Below are positions 33,130 through 41,203 of a stretch of 54,503 nt of DNA, piece by piece. A model generated the notes under the pieces. The model was given only the letters and a program-made list of their open reading frames with translations, did not search any database and was not told where the DNA came from. Location: positions 1 through 54,503 of the forward strand of contig NZ_NCSM01000037.1 in assembly GCF_002224125.1 (NCBI RefSeq). Direction: 5' to 3'. Positions within the stretch are counted from its first letter, which is position 1. Every line of letters begins with the position of its first letter. The DNA comes from Streptomyces sp. NBS 14/10. Its GTDB lineage: Bacteria; Actinomycetota; Actinomycetes; Streptomycetales; Streptomycetaceae. Position numbers and translations under genes: made by a program.

Positions 33130-34464
33130 TCAGGTGGTCGACGCCACCGACCGTCCCGTGAAGGTCTCCCGGTGTCCCATGCATCGCAGGCTCTGCCGGT
33201 ACGCCCATACGGCGCGCTCGTCATCGCCGCACAGCCGGAGAATCTCGGCCAGTTCGGCCCAGGCGAAGGATGCCTGCCTGCTGGCCTCCGACGCCTCGAG
33301 CATCAGGGCGCCCCGTTCGTACGACTCCTGGGCGGCCGCTCGCTCGCCCTGTGCCAGCCGGGCGGCCGCCAGGACCAGGTGGTTTCGCGCGCTCTGCAGA
33401 CGGTGGTCGGGTCCCAGGAGGGACAGTGCCCGTTCCGCGTGCTGGATGGCGTCGGGCGCGTTCCCCAGGCGGAGCTCGGTATGGGCCAGCGCGGAGAGGC
33501 AGTACGCGACATCCACGCTGCTGCCGACGTCGCGCAGGGTCGCCAGGCTCTGTTCGAGCACCTTGCGCGCGGTCTCCGGCTGCGGTGTCTCCGACTGCAG
33601 CAGCACCATGGCATAGGCGTTGCGCAGCCGGGCGAGCGCCCGCTCGTCCTCGCCCTCGGCGTAAATGGCCAGGGCCTTTTCGATCAGCACCAGCGCGTCG
33701 GCGGTCTGGCCATTGCGGTGCATGACCACGCTGGCGTTCCAGTACGCGGCGCCCAGAGCCCGGGAGTCCGTGATCGTATCGGCCTGGTCGATCGCCTTGG
33801 TGGCCAGGTAGCGGGCGCGGTTCAGATCGCCACGCTCCATGTAGACCCCGACGAGCGTGGACAGCAGCTCGACGCCGATCACGGTCGGGGCGAGCTGGAG
33901 CTCCTCCAGTTCCTGCAGCGTGGACTCGGCCAGTTCGATGGCGTGCGAGAGATCTCCCAGCTCCCGGTAGCACCGGCACAGAGCGATCACCAGGCTGAGC
34001 CGCGACACCAGGTCCGGCCGCCGCACGGAGTGCGAACGCAGCGCCTCCAGCCGGGTCACGGCCTCTTCGAGCCGCCCCGCGTGCTCGAGCGCACGGGCTA
34101 CGCCGTGCTCCGCCTTGTACCAGATCTCGGGCTGGGAGTCGGCCGTCACCGAACCCTGAACGGATTGGTATGCCTCCAGCGCCGCCTGGGGGTCACCGTT
34201 GTTCAGGGCCATCTCGGCATAGTTGAGCTCGACCTGCAGTTCATTGACGGAGGCCTCCACCGTGGCACCCGTCAATTCGGACGCGTCACAGCCGAGTCGT
34301 TTCGCCAGCGCGGCCAGAACCTCCACCGACGGCGTACGCTTTCCCGCCTCAAGCAAAGAGATGTAGCTCGGCGACAAACCATCCCCAGCCAGATCGGCCT
34401 GGGACAAGCCAGCAGCCCGGCGTAGTCGTCGTATGCGTGCACCCACGTCATGCGAGACGCTCAT
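33130..34464 (-). CDS. XRE-family regulator with C-terminal TPR array
   Basis: The 444-residue protein has an N-terminal helix-turn-helix at residues 6-65 ('GARIRRLRRAAGLSQADLAG', 'SPSYISLLEAGKRTPS'), followed by about nine TPR-like helical pairs. This is the layout of regulators that sense peptides or protein partners (Rgg/PlcR/NprR in Firmicutes) and of many Streptomyces regulators. ATG 34464 with GGAG four bases upstream is preferred over the longer frame to 34518. Its promoter carries the palindrome CTTGACT-AGAG-AGTCAAG over the -35 region, so it probably regulates itself. The same motif before the small peptide gene makes that gene a likely target (inference). Confidence 0.88.
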   Translation of the reverse strand: MSVSHDVGARIRRLRRAAGLSQADLAGDGLSPSYISLLEAGKRTPSVEVLAALAKRLGCDASELTGATVEASVNELQVELNYAEMALNNGDPQAALEAYQSVQGSVTADSQPEIWYKAEHGVARALEHAGRLEEAVTRLEALRSHSVRRPDLVSRLSLVIALCRCYRELGDLSHAIELAESTLQELEELQLAPTVIGVELLSTLVGVYMERGDLNRARYLATKAIDQADTITDSRALGAAYWNASVVMHRNGQTADALVLIEKALAIYAEGEDERALARLRNAYAMVLLQSETPQPETARKVLEQSLATLRDVGSSVDVAYCLSALAHTELRLGNAPDAIQHAERALSLLGPDHRLQSARNHLVLAAARLAQGERAAAQESYERGALMLEASEASRQASFAWAELAEILRLCGDDERAVWAYRQSLRCMGHRETFTGRSVASTT

Positions 34465-34478
34465 ATTTACTCCACGAC

Positions 34479-34509
34479 CGTATTGACAGGGCTTGACTAG
34501 AGAGTCAAG
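34479..34509 (-). promoter_or_regulatory. Autoregulatory operator and three-part motif before the XRE-TPR gene (site C)
   Basis: On the minus strand the order is TTGACT-N5-GTCAAG-N3-TGTCAATA, ending 15 bases before the start codon. CTTGACT (34492-34498) and AGTCAAG (34503-34509) form a perfect inverted repeat with a 4-base centre. TTGACT and CAATAC are 17 bases apart as -35 and -10. Confidence 0.6.
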
Positions 34510-34644
34510 TTTACCCATGCGGTCAACTATAGATGCGAAAACCTCGCTCCATGGTCTGTGACCTGCGGGTCCTTGCGACGATCCACCCGAGGCTCGTTCG
34601 TCCGCGCAAGCTCATCGGGGCGGCATGGGAGGCACGTTTTCTGA

Positions 34645-35080
34645 TCACGCCGAAGGGGAGAGCTGTTCGCGCACCCATGCGGGATCGGGGTTGGTGTGTG
34701 GCCGGCCTGCCACGACGACGGTCGGCACGGTCTCGTTGCCGTCGTTGGCTGCTCTCACCGCTGCGGCTCCTGCCGGGTCGCGCCAGATTGACCCAGTGCA
34801 ACTGGCGGGCGCTGCGGCCCAGCCGGATGCGCAGTCGTATGCAGTACTTGCAGCCCGGCCGCCAGAAGACGACGGGTCGGCCGTCGACCGCGCTGCGGCG
34901 TTGTGCCTCCTGCGCACCGATCGACCTCGGGAAGATCAGGGGCGAGTTCACGCCGGCGAGCGCCAGGAACGCCAGCAGGATTGCTGCGGCTGTGCCGGGG
35001 CTCCCCGTGAAGATCTGCCCAGTCGCGACGGCTGAGCCGCTGAGCACAAGCAGCATCGGCAGGATCCAAGCGCGCATCAT
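34645..35080 (-). pseudogene. Membrane-anchored glutaredoxin/mycoredoxin-like protein, frameshifted
   Basis: From ATG 35080 the product has two N-terminal membrane segments ('MLLVLSGSAVATGQIF', 'AAAILLAFLALAGV') and a glutaredoxin domain with the redox motif 'FWRPGCKYC'. After 'LHWVNL' (near base 34788) the frame is lost. The expected continuation, 'IWRDPAGAAAVRAANDGN' and on to 'VPTVVVAGRPHTNP', lies in another frame, ending at 34645. Comparing with the family pattern 'WVNIW.D', a two-base deletion explains it. The original protein would have been about 140 residues. It is either a recent pseudogene or a sequencing error. Confidence 0.75.
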
Positions 35081-35109
35081 GGTGACGCAGGCTATCGATG
35101 AGCCGAAAT

Positions 35110-35480
35110 ACTCCTCGAACCAGGCCGTGAAGGTGAGTCGGCTTATTCGACTGTCCGACCGCTCGCGGGGACGAACTGGTCGACCTCACGGATGCGCTGC
35201 TGTGTGCGGACGGGCCGGTGAGGGCGCCGAGGTCACCGCCGCCCAGGTCCGCCGGGTGGTCGTCGATCTGATCGAGATGGGCCGCTGGCACGTCGGCGAC
35301 CGGGACATCCTGATCGTGTTCGACGCCGTCTACGCCGCCCCGCGCATGGCCCATCTTCTGCGCGGGCTGCCGGTGGAGGTCCTGGCTCCCCGCCGCAGGG
35401 CGGGCGGCCGCCGAAGCACGGCAAGGAGTTCCGCTTCGCCAAGCCGGAGACCTGGGGTGATCCGGACGCAGCCACGGTGC
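35110..35480 (+). pseudogene. Transposase remnant (NF041680-like DDE family)
   Basis: Scraps in changing frames match a Streptomyces transposase type: 'RGDELVDLTDALLCADGPVR' near 35165, then after an internal deletion 'VRRVVVDLIEMGRWHVGDRDILIVFDA' and 'RPPKHGKEFRFAKPETWGDPDA'. The catalytic core is incomplete and no inverted ends are recognisable. A dead mobile-element fragment. Confidence 0.6.
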
Positions 35481-35489
35481 GGGGGACCG

Positions 35490-35620
35490 ACGGTACGGAA
35501 CCGCCCGCGCGATCCACATCGGCGCGGCCCTGCCCGGCCACCTCGACATCCGCACCACCCGCGGCTACGTCGCGGAGGCGAGTCGCCAGCGGCTCAGCCG
35601 CGCGCTCTCGCCGCTCGGCG
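35490..35620 (+). pseudogene. Tyrosine-recombinase C-terminal remnant
   Basis: A short frame reads 'GAALPGHLDIRTTRGYVA', which resembles the end of Streptomyces tyrosine site-specific recombinases, where 'HLDIRTTRGYVAVFP' holds the catalytic Tyr region. It is fused directly to the transposase scrap and lies partly antisense to the 3' end of the next gene. Only about 35 residues remain, so the identification is tentative. Confidence 0.4.
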
Positions 35621-36557
35621 GCCAGCTGGTGGTCACCCATGTGCCGTCTCCTGCGGCGGCGAGCCAATGCCACCTCTCGCCGCTGAAGGGGTACGTCACA
35701 CGTGCGATGCGCTGCAGGGTGTCGACAGCGAGCAGTTCGTGGGTGAGGGGGTCCCGGGTCGCTGCCAGGACCATGTTCCGGTCGAGGAAGAATGCCTCGT
35801 CGTACCTGTCGTGGTCCGTTGCGACCTCGTCGTCCTCGTCGTCCTCGTCGTCCTCGTCATCCTTGTCCGCTGGCTGCTCGAAGAGGTTCATGCAGAGGTA
35901 ACCGAACGCTTCGCCGAGCCACATGGTGCCGTCGGGGTGAACGTCAACCGGGCGGCTGGAACCCTCCGAGTCCTCGCCCTCATTCCAGCGCCCGCACCAC
36001 CCCGATATGTCATGCCCGTCGAAGGAGGACGAGCCCATGTGCTGTCCGTCCGGGAACATGATCCAGCGGTCCAGGTCGTAGGGCCCGTTTTTGGTGACGG
36101 TCATGTCGGGAAGGGAGACCACCCACGATGCGCTGCAGTACCCGGCATCTTCGACCTCTGACCCGTCGTCCGCCATCCCCGGAAACACGCGGAGTTCATC
36201 GCGGTCGGGACGGAACCCCGCGCAGGCCAGGACCAGGTCTCCGTCCACATTGAGCAGAGCCGGGTGGTCGGCTTCCCAGGCGATGTCGCCGTCCGGCCCG
36301 ACGCAGGTGGTGTGACGCGTGCCGGCGAAGACCGCCCAGCGTCCGCCCGGATGGACATCCCAGTTGTACGCGCCGCGACCGCGGAAGCGATCGGGGACCG
36401 GGAAGCGCCGGCGGACGCGCAGGTCCGAGTCGAACAGCAGTACGTGACCGGAAAAGTCGTGAACAGCCCAGCCACCCCTGACCCTCCGTACTTCGCCCGC
36501 AACGGGCTCGCCCGACTCGAATATCAACTCAGCGCGCCTTAGGGGAAGATCTGTCAC
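35565..36557 (-). CDS. Hypothetical beta-propeller-like protein with an acidic repeat
   Basis: The 330-residue product (GTG 36557 chosen, 'VTDLPLRRAELIFESG') shows recurring strand pairs such as 'WAVHDFSGHVLLFDSDLRV', 'WDVHPGGRWAVFAG' and 'DVHPDGTMWLGEAFG', as in WD40-like propellers. A run of Asp/Glu (DDEDDEDDEDDE) at about residue 235 is encoded by a 9-base tandem repeat. No signal peptide. Function unknown. The start has no clear ribosome site, so it is uncertain. The 3' end overlaps antisense with the recombinase remnant. Confidence 0.6.
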   Translation of the reverse strand: MTDLPLRRAELIFESGEPVAGEVRRVRGGWAVHDFSGHVLLFDSDLRVRRRFPVPDRFRGRGAYNWDVHPGGRWAVFAGTRHTTCVGPDGDIAWEADHPALLNVDGDLVLACAGFRPDRDELRVFPGMADDGSEVEDAGYCSASWVVSLPDMTVTKNGPYDLDRWIMFPDGQHMGSSSFDGHDISGWCGRWNEGEDSEGSSRPVDVHPDGTMWLGEAFGYLCMNLFEQPADKDDEDDEDDEDDEVATDHDRYDEAFFLDRNMVLAATRDPLTHELLAVDTLQRIARVTYPFSGERWHWLAAAGDGTWVTTSWPPSGESARLSRWRLASAT

Positions 36558-36784
36558 GGCGCACAGCCTAGGTGCCGGGTCCGACACGGCCCCCTCGCGA
36601 GACCTGGATCCGCCGCCGACGCGCCAAGCCTGAGGGGACGGCTGGGCGAGAGCGGAGGCCAGGTGGTACTGGGCGACATGCCTCAGGCAGGCACCCCGGC
36701 CTCGCCGCGGGTTGGCACCGTCGGCGACCTGGGCCGACGCGGCGCCGCCTTCCCGTTGGCCTGGTGATCGACCGGCCGGGTGCT

Positions 36785-37726
36785 CTAGTCGGTAACCGTG
36801 TGGCGGTTCAGCAGCGCCGCGCACCACTGGAAGTGGCCGTCGCTGCCGTCCGGGCTGAACAGGTCGTAGGTGGTCAGGGCGTATGCCGCCTGGTACAGCG
36901 CGAGCACCTTTGCGTCGTACCCGAGCGCTGACGAGAAAAGGTTGGTCAGCTCGGCCGTGTGGTGCTCGGCGTCGGGTCCGTACATGTCCCAGATCGCCGC
37001 CGTCACTGCCGCCTCGAACGCGGGGTCACCGGCTGTGGTGAAGAAGCCGAAGTCCAAGACCGCCACCGGGACTGCGGCGTCGTCGACGTGGATGTTGGGC
37101 GCGACCAGATCTCCGTGGATGGCGGTGACGGGGGTCGTCGGCAGGGCTCGCAACGATTCGGTGGTCCACTCGACCGCCCAGGACAACCGGGGCACCGCCG
37201 CGGCGAGCACGTTCCAGTGCCGGCGGGCGGCACGCTCGGTCAGAGCGGCGAGCGCGTCGGGGAAGCGGGTGTGACCGTCCCACAGCGGGCGGTCGTCGCC
37301 CTGTACGGTCAGCCGCCGCATCGCGGGCGATCCCGGCACAGACGCCAGGCCGCGCACCACAGTGAGCAGGGCATCGGTCTCGTGCGCGGGCAGGTCCCGG
37401 GCCGGAGGCGTGTTCCCGGCGCCGCCTCGTAGCGGCGACCCGGGCAGCTCGCGCTCGTAGCTGACAAGCACGCCGTCATGCTCCTCGGTGGCCAGGATCT
37501 GCGGAGTGGCAAAAGGCAGCGGGTGTGCGGCGATGTCCTGGTAGACCTCGCGGATCAGGCCGAAACCGGCCGGCGGCCGCCCGCTCCACACCTTGGCGAC
37601 CAAGCCCTCGCCGAGCCGGTAGACCGCGCCTTCGACGCCCGCGGCCAGCGGTTGCGGGCCGCGGTGGCCTCTCGCGGCAAAGTACGCAAGCCAGTCGTCA
37701 CTGTGCCGTTGAAGGTATTCCGCCAT
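36785..37726 (-). CDS. Aminoglycoside phosphotransferase-like kinase
   Basis: The 313-residue APH-fold protein has 'VEGAVYRLGEGLVAKVWSG' (ATP lysine), the catalytic loop 'AIHGDLVAPNIHVDD' and 'AVLDFGFFTTAGDPAFE' as the metal-binding DFG-like motif. Start ATG 37726. Members phosphorylate small hydroxylated molecules; the substrate is unknown. There is no linked resistance or biosynthetic gene, so it is probably a general chromosomal gene. Confidence 0.82.
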   Translation of the reverse strand: MAEYLQRHSDDWLAYFAARGHRGPQPLAAGVEGAVYRLGEGLVAKVWSGRPPAGFGLIREVYQDIAAHPLPFATPQILATEEHDGVLVSYERELPGSPLRGGAGNTPPARDLPAHETDALLTVVRGLASVPGSPAMRRLTVQGDDRPLWDGHTRFPDALAALTERAARRHWNVLAAAVPRLSWAVEWTTESLRALPTTPVTAIHGDLVAPNIHVDDAAVPVAVLDFGFFTTAGDPAFEAAVTAAIWDMYGPDAEHHTAELTNLFSSALGYDAKVLALYQAAYALTTYDLFSPDGSDGHFQWCAALLNRHTVTD

Positions 37727-37796
37727 GGGCGGCAGTACACCCTGTCCGACGTGTCCCGTGCACCTCCATTACCGCCTCCCTCCGGGTATCGCGGGA

Positions 37797-38165
37797 TCAG
37801 CCAGGTCTGTCGAGGGTGAGGCCGGTCTCGGTGAGGAAGCCGCCGACGACGCCGGCCGGTATTGCGGCGCCTTGAGGCGTCGGCGCAGCAGTGTCTCCAG
37901 TTCGGTGAGGGTGCGGGCGGGCAGGCCCGGTTTGAAGCAAAGCAGCCCGGCCGCCGACAGGCGGCCCCGGCTGCGGCCGGGCCACCTTCACGGTCGGAGT
38001 GATGCCGCGCCTTCCCCAGGTGCGGCCCTTGGGCGGACGGCCGGTCACACCCGTTTCGTCCTCGCAGCAGACGAAGGCGCCAGTCGCCGCCCGTTCTCCT
38101 GGAAGAGGTCAGTGGCCCGCATCCGTACGTCTTCCCGGCGCTTGCGCTGCTGGGCGGGAGAAAAC
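37797..38165 (-). pseudogene. IS630-family transposase remnant
   Basis: On the minus strand, scraps in several frames read 'ATGAFVCCEDETGVTGRPPKGRTWGRRGITPTV' when joined from parts, then 'AGLLCFKPGLPARTL'. This matches the first catalytic-Asp region of IS630-type DDE transposases ('EDE.G....P..RTWARRG.TP'). The second Asp region and the Glu are missing and frames are broken. A dead element. Confidence 0.6.
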
Positions 38166-38261
38166 ACCGGGATAAAACGACCTCTCCGTACCGCTACGGG
38201 CACCGGGACGCCCCAGCCCGTTGGGTCAACAGGCGGGACGCCCCGGCGTCGTGCTCGGGTT

Positions 38262-39122
38262 CTACTGCGGGCCGTAGACCTCGAGTTCGACGAGGCGCGA
38301 GTAGTTGCTGCCAGCGAAGTGGATCAAGACGCGTACCGCGTCGGTCTGCTCGGCGGGGAACGTGGTGACGACGTGCTCCTCCGTGTTGCCCACGACCTGC
38401 GCGACGGTGCGCCAGGTGTCGCCGTCACGGACCTGGATGTCGAAGTCCCGGATACCGCTCGTGGCGGCGGGCGTCTTGGTCCACAGCTCGGCTCGGTCGA
38501 CGGTCTGGACCGTCGGCCACTCCACGCCGTACCAGTCGGGGAAGACGTCCCGGGTGGCGTCGTTCCAGCCGGTCAGGGTGTCCCAGTGGCTCTGGTCCTT
38601 GTCACCGTCGACGGCGCCGCACAGCGTGAAGTTGCCGTGCGTGGAGGAGGCGATGGCCTGCTCGCCGTAGGCGAGGTTGGCCCCGGGCCCGCGCTCGGGG
38701 ACCGGCTGGACCGTGACCGGGACGACTTCCTTCTGCTTGCCGCTGGTCACGGTGACGTCGTACGTCCCCGGTTTCGTCCCGCGCGGAATGAGCACGCCGA
38801 ACGACTTGGTCACCGGTTGGGCCGGGTTGTTGGGCGGCAGGTATGTCTGGAAGAGCGTGTCGGAGAGGACGAGCGGTGCCTCGGCCTTCAGGGTGGCGTC
38901 CGCGAAGACCGGTTCGGTGCCGGTGTTGGTCATGGTCACCGCGATCGAGGTGGGCAGGCACGGCAGTTCGCTGGCGGACACCGCGGCGGGCGAGGCCCAC
39001 ATCACGACGTTCGAGCGGGCCTTGCCGCCCGGGGCGGCGACGGCGTTCTGGGCGGGAGCGGCGAGGGTCACGCCGGCCATCAGCACGCCCGCGACCGCGG
39101 TGGCGGTCAGGGTCTTCTTCAT
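38262..39122 (-). CDS. Secreted protein with a discoidin/F5-8 type C (CBM32-like) domain
   Basis: The 286-residue product starts at ATG 39122 after AAGAGGAA. It has a Sec signal peptide ('MKKTLTATAVAGVLMAGVTL', cleavage near 'AVAAPG'), an immunoglobulin-like NEW/NPCBM-type spacer (about 45-150) and a C-terminal galactose-binding-like sandwich ('AYGEQAIASSTHG', 'AVDGDKDQSHWD', 'YSRLVELEVYGP'). Such domains bind sugars or surfaces; no catalytic site is visible. It lies 14 bases after phoD-like and is probably co-transcribed with it. Confidence 0.75.
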   Translation of the reverse strand: MKKTLTATAVAGVLMAGVTLAAPAQNAVAAPGGKARSNVVMWASPAAVSASELPCLPTSIAVTMTNTGTEPVFADATLKAEAPLVLSDTLFQTYLPPNNPAQPVTKSFGVLIPRGTKPGTYDVTVTSGKQKEVVPVTVQPVPERGPGANLAYGEQAIASSTHGNFTLCGAVDGDKDQSHWDTLTGWNDATRDVFPDWYGVEWPTVQTVDRAELWTKTPAATSGIRDFDIQVRDGDTWRTVAQVVGNTEEHVVTTFPAEQTDAVRVLIHFAGSNYSRLVELEVYGPQ

Positions 39123-39136
39123 GGTCGTTCCTCTTC

Positions 39137-40732
39137 TCAGGCCTGCTGAACGGCGGCGACGCCGCTCTCGACGGCGAGCTTGGTGCGGGTGCTCACGGTG
39201 CCGTCGGGCACCGTGACCCGGTCGCACACCCGGAACTCGGACATCCAGCGGTCCGGCGTGATCTCGCAACTGATGTAGCCCCGCTGAAAGTTGCCGAACT
39301 TCATATGCGGGTTCTCCTCGAGCAGCACCCGCCCGCCGGCGTCCAGGTCCTCGCCGTCCCGCGCCGAGGTGAGGGAGGTGCCGACGAACTCGGTGGCTAC
39401 GACCTTCGAGTCCGGGTCGGTGAAGTCGAGCGCGAGGTCACTGACCACCGTACGGTGCAGGTCGCCGGCGAGGCTCACCACGTTCTGGATGCCGCGCTCG
39501 TCGATGCCGCCGAGGAGGCGGTCGCGCGATGCGCTGTACCCGTCCCAGGCATCCATCGGGACGGCCACACCGGGGCCGGAGACCGTGTCGAGGAGAGTGA
39601 TGGCGGTCTGGTGGCCGAGGACGTTCCAGGTGGACTGCGCCGCGGTGAGGCCGTCGAGCAGCCATCTCTCCTGGGGGAAGCCGAGGATGGAGCGGCTGGG
39701 GTCGGCCGTGGCCGCGTTGGGCGCCTTGACGCCGTCGCCGTTCGCCTGGTCGTTGCGGTACTGACGGGTGTCGAGCATGGAGAACTCAGCCAGCCGCCCG
39801 TACCGCAGGCGGCGGTAGAGCTGCATCTCGGGACCGGAAGGGAACTGCGGTGCACGCAGCGGCAGGTTCTCCCAGTAGGCGCGGAACGCGTTGGCCCGCC
39901 GGACCAGGAACTCGTCGGGGGGCGTGCTCCCGGCGTACCGGTCGGCCCAGTTGTCGACGACCTCGTGGTCGTCGAAGACCACGATCCACGGGGCGGTGTG
40001 GTGCGCCGCCTGGAGGTCCGGGTCGGTCTTGTAGTACGCGTAACGCTGGCGGTACTCGTCCAGGGTTACGGTCTGACGGGTCCGCAGCGGGTCGTCGTCG
40101 CCGGGGCGGACGCCGCGGTCGTTGCCGAACTCGTAGATGTAGTCGCCGAGGAACAGCACCACGTCGTGGTGGCGGGCGGCCAGGTCGCGGTGGGCGGTGA
40201 ACCAGCCCTCCCAGATGGCCTGGCAGGAGGCGACGGCGAGGGTCATGCTCGGCAGCAGCTGGTCCGGCGCCGGTGCCGTCTTCGTCCGGGCGGCCGGGCT
40301 GATGAACCCGCCGGTACGGAAGCGGTAGTAGTAGTCGCGGGCCGGCTGGAGGCCGCGGACGTCCACATGCACGGAGTGGCCGTATTCGGGTGCGGCCTTC
40401 GCCGTCCCGCGCTGGACCACCCGGCTGAAGCGCTCGTCGGCGGCGATCTCCCACTGGACCGAGTAGGTCCGCTGGTCCATGCCGCCGAAGGGCGCCAGCG
40501 GGTCAGGGGCGAGACGGGTCCACAGCACGACACCGTCGGGCAGCGGGTCGCCGGAGGCGACCCCGAGCGTGAACGGGTCCTGCTTGGTGGCGGAGGTGGT
40601 CGCGGCGGTGGCAGGGCTGATCCCTGGCAGCATGCCGGAAAGGGCGAGCCCGGCGGCGGCACCCGTGACTGTGAGGAAACGTCGCCGCGTCGCCGCGCTC
40701 AGCGCTGGAGGAAGAGATGGGGAGTGTTTCAC
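39137..40732 (-). CDS. phoD: PhoD-family alkaline phosphatase (Tat-exported)
   Basis: The 531-residue phosphodiesterase/phosphatase has a twin-arginine signal ('ATRRRFLTVTG', then a hydrophobic stretch to 'MLPGISPATA'). It has an N-terminal PhoD domain ('FTLGVASGDPLPDGVVLWTRL') and a metallophosphatase domain with 'ASCQAIWEGWF', 'LGDYIYEFG', 'VFDDHEVVDNW' and 'SLAGDLHRTVVSDL'. Family enzymes use Fe/Ca and release phosphate from esters outside the cell. They are usually under PhoP control, but I could not see a clear PHO box upstream. Confidence 0.9.
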   Translation of the reverse strand: MKHSPSLPPALSAATRRRFLTVTGAAAGLALSGMLPGISPATAATTSATKQDPFTLGVASGDPLPDGVVLWTRLAPDPLAPFGGMDQRTYSVQWEIAADERFSRVVQRGTAKAAPEYGHSVHVDVRGLQPARDYYYRFRTGGFISPAARTKTAPAPDQLLPSMTLAVASCQAIWEGWFTAHRDLAARHHDVVLFLGDYIYEFGNDRGVRPGDDDPLRTRQTVTLDEYRQRYAYYKTDPDLQAAHHTAPWIVVFDDHEVVDNWADRYAGSTPPDEFLVRRANAFRAYWENLPLRAPQFPSGPEMQLYRRLRYGRLAEFSMLDTRQYRNDQANGDGVKAPNAATADPSRSILGFPQERWLLDGLTAAQSTWNVLGHQTAITLLDTVSGPGVAVPMDAWDGYSASRDRLLGGIDERGIQNVVSLAGDLHRTVVSDLALDFTDPDSKVVATEFVGTSLTSARDGEDLDAGGRVLLEENPHMKFGNFQRGYISCEITPDRWMSEFRVCDRVTVPDGTVSTRTKLAVESGVAAVQQA

Positions 40733-40936
40733 GTGCGTGGACGTTGGCGGCGCCAGGTGAAGAACTGGGCAACTTTTGGTAACGGTATCGCCAGGACTTC
40801 AACACGAACTGGCGCCGGAGAGTGCAGGAATGACGCAAGTGTGGATGTGTCCCGCTTCGTGGTGCAGCCGATCAACGTTGGGGCGTACGTCCCGGGGTGT
40901 GTGTCGGCAGGGAGGTCAGTTCAACCAGGAGGGGCA

Positions 40937-41075
40937 TGATGCCCCTGCCCCGGAATGACTTACTTCGGCTGCTGGAGTCACTGCGTTCGGCGGACGGACT
41001 CGAACCCGCCCGGTCCGTGGCCGGGCGGATGCTCCAGGAGCTGATCGAGGGCGACATCGGGCGGAATGCTGGATC
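40937..41075 (+). pseudogene. IS256-type transposase N-terminal remnant
   Basis: An ATG at 40937 with AGGAGG upstream begins 'MMPLPRNDLLRLLESLRSAD', continuing 'SVAGRMLQELIEGDIG'. This resembles the first 45 residues of IS256-family transposases. Similarity ends near 41075 and nothing of the DDE core follows. It lies in the otherwise gene-free gap 40733-41203. Confidence 0.5.
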
Positions 41076-41131
41076 CGAACCGGGAGGCAGCGCCGCCTTC
41101 GCAGGTGGTTCTCGCCGGCCATGGCCCCTTC

Positions 41132-41186
41132 TGAGAAACGGCTGCGTACGGCCGAGCGGAGCACCTGGTTCCCCCCTCGTTTCTCA
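41132..41186 (+). promoter_or_regulatory. Inverted repeat before the MFS gene
   Basis: TGAGAAACG and CGTTTCTCA (9-base arms, 37 bases apart) flank the stretch just upstream of the MFS start at 41204. It could be an operator or part of an old insertion end; no partner was recognised. Confidence 0.3.
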
Positions 41187-41203
41187 CACGAAGCAGATGA
41201 ATC

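Noticed and set aside
40733..40900. Possible PHO box upstream of the phoD-like gene
   Set aside because: Only one weak TTCACCTGGC-like unit was seen, not the two 11-base direct repeats required.
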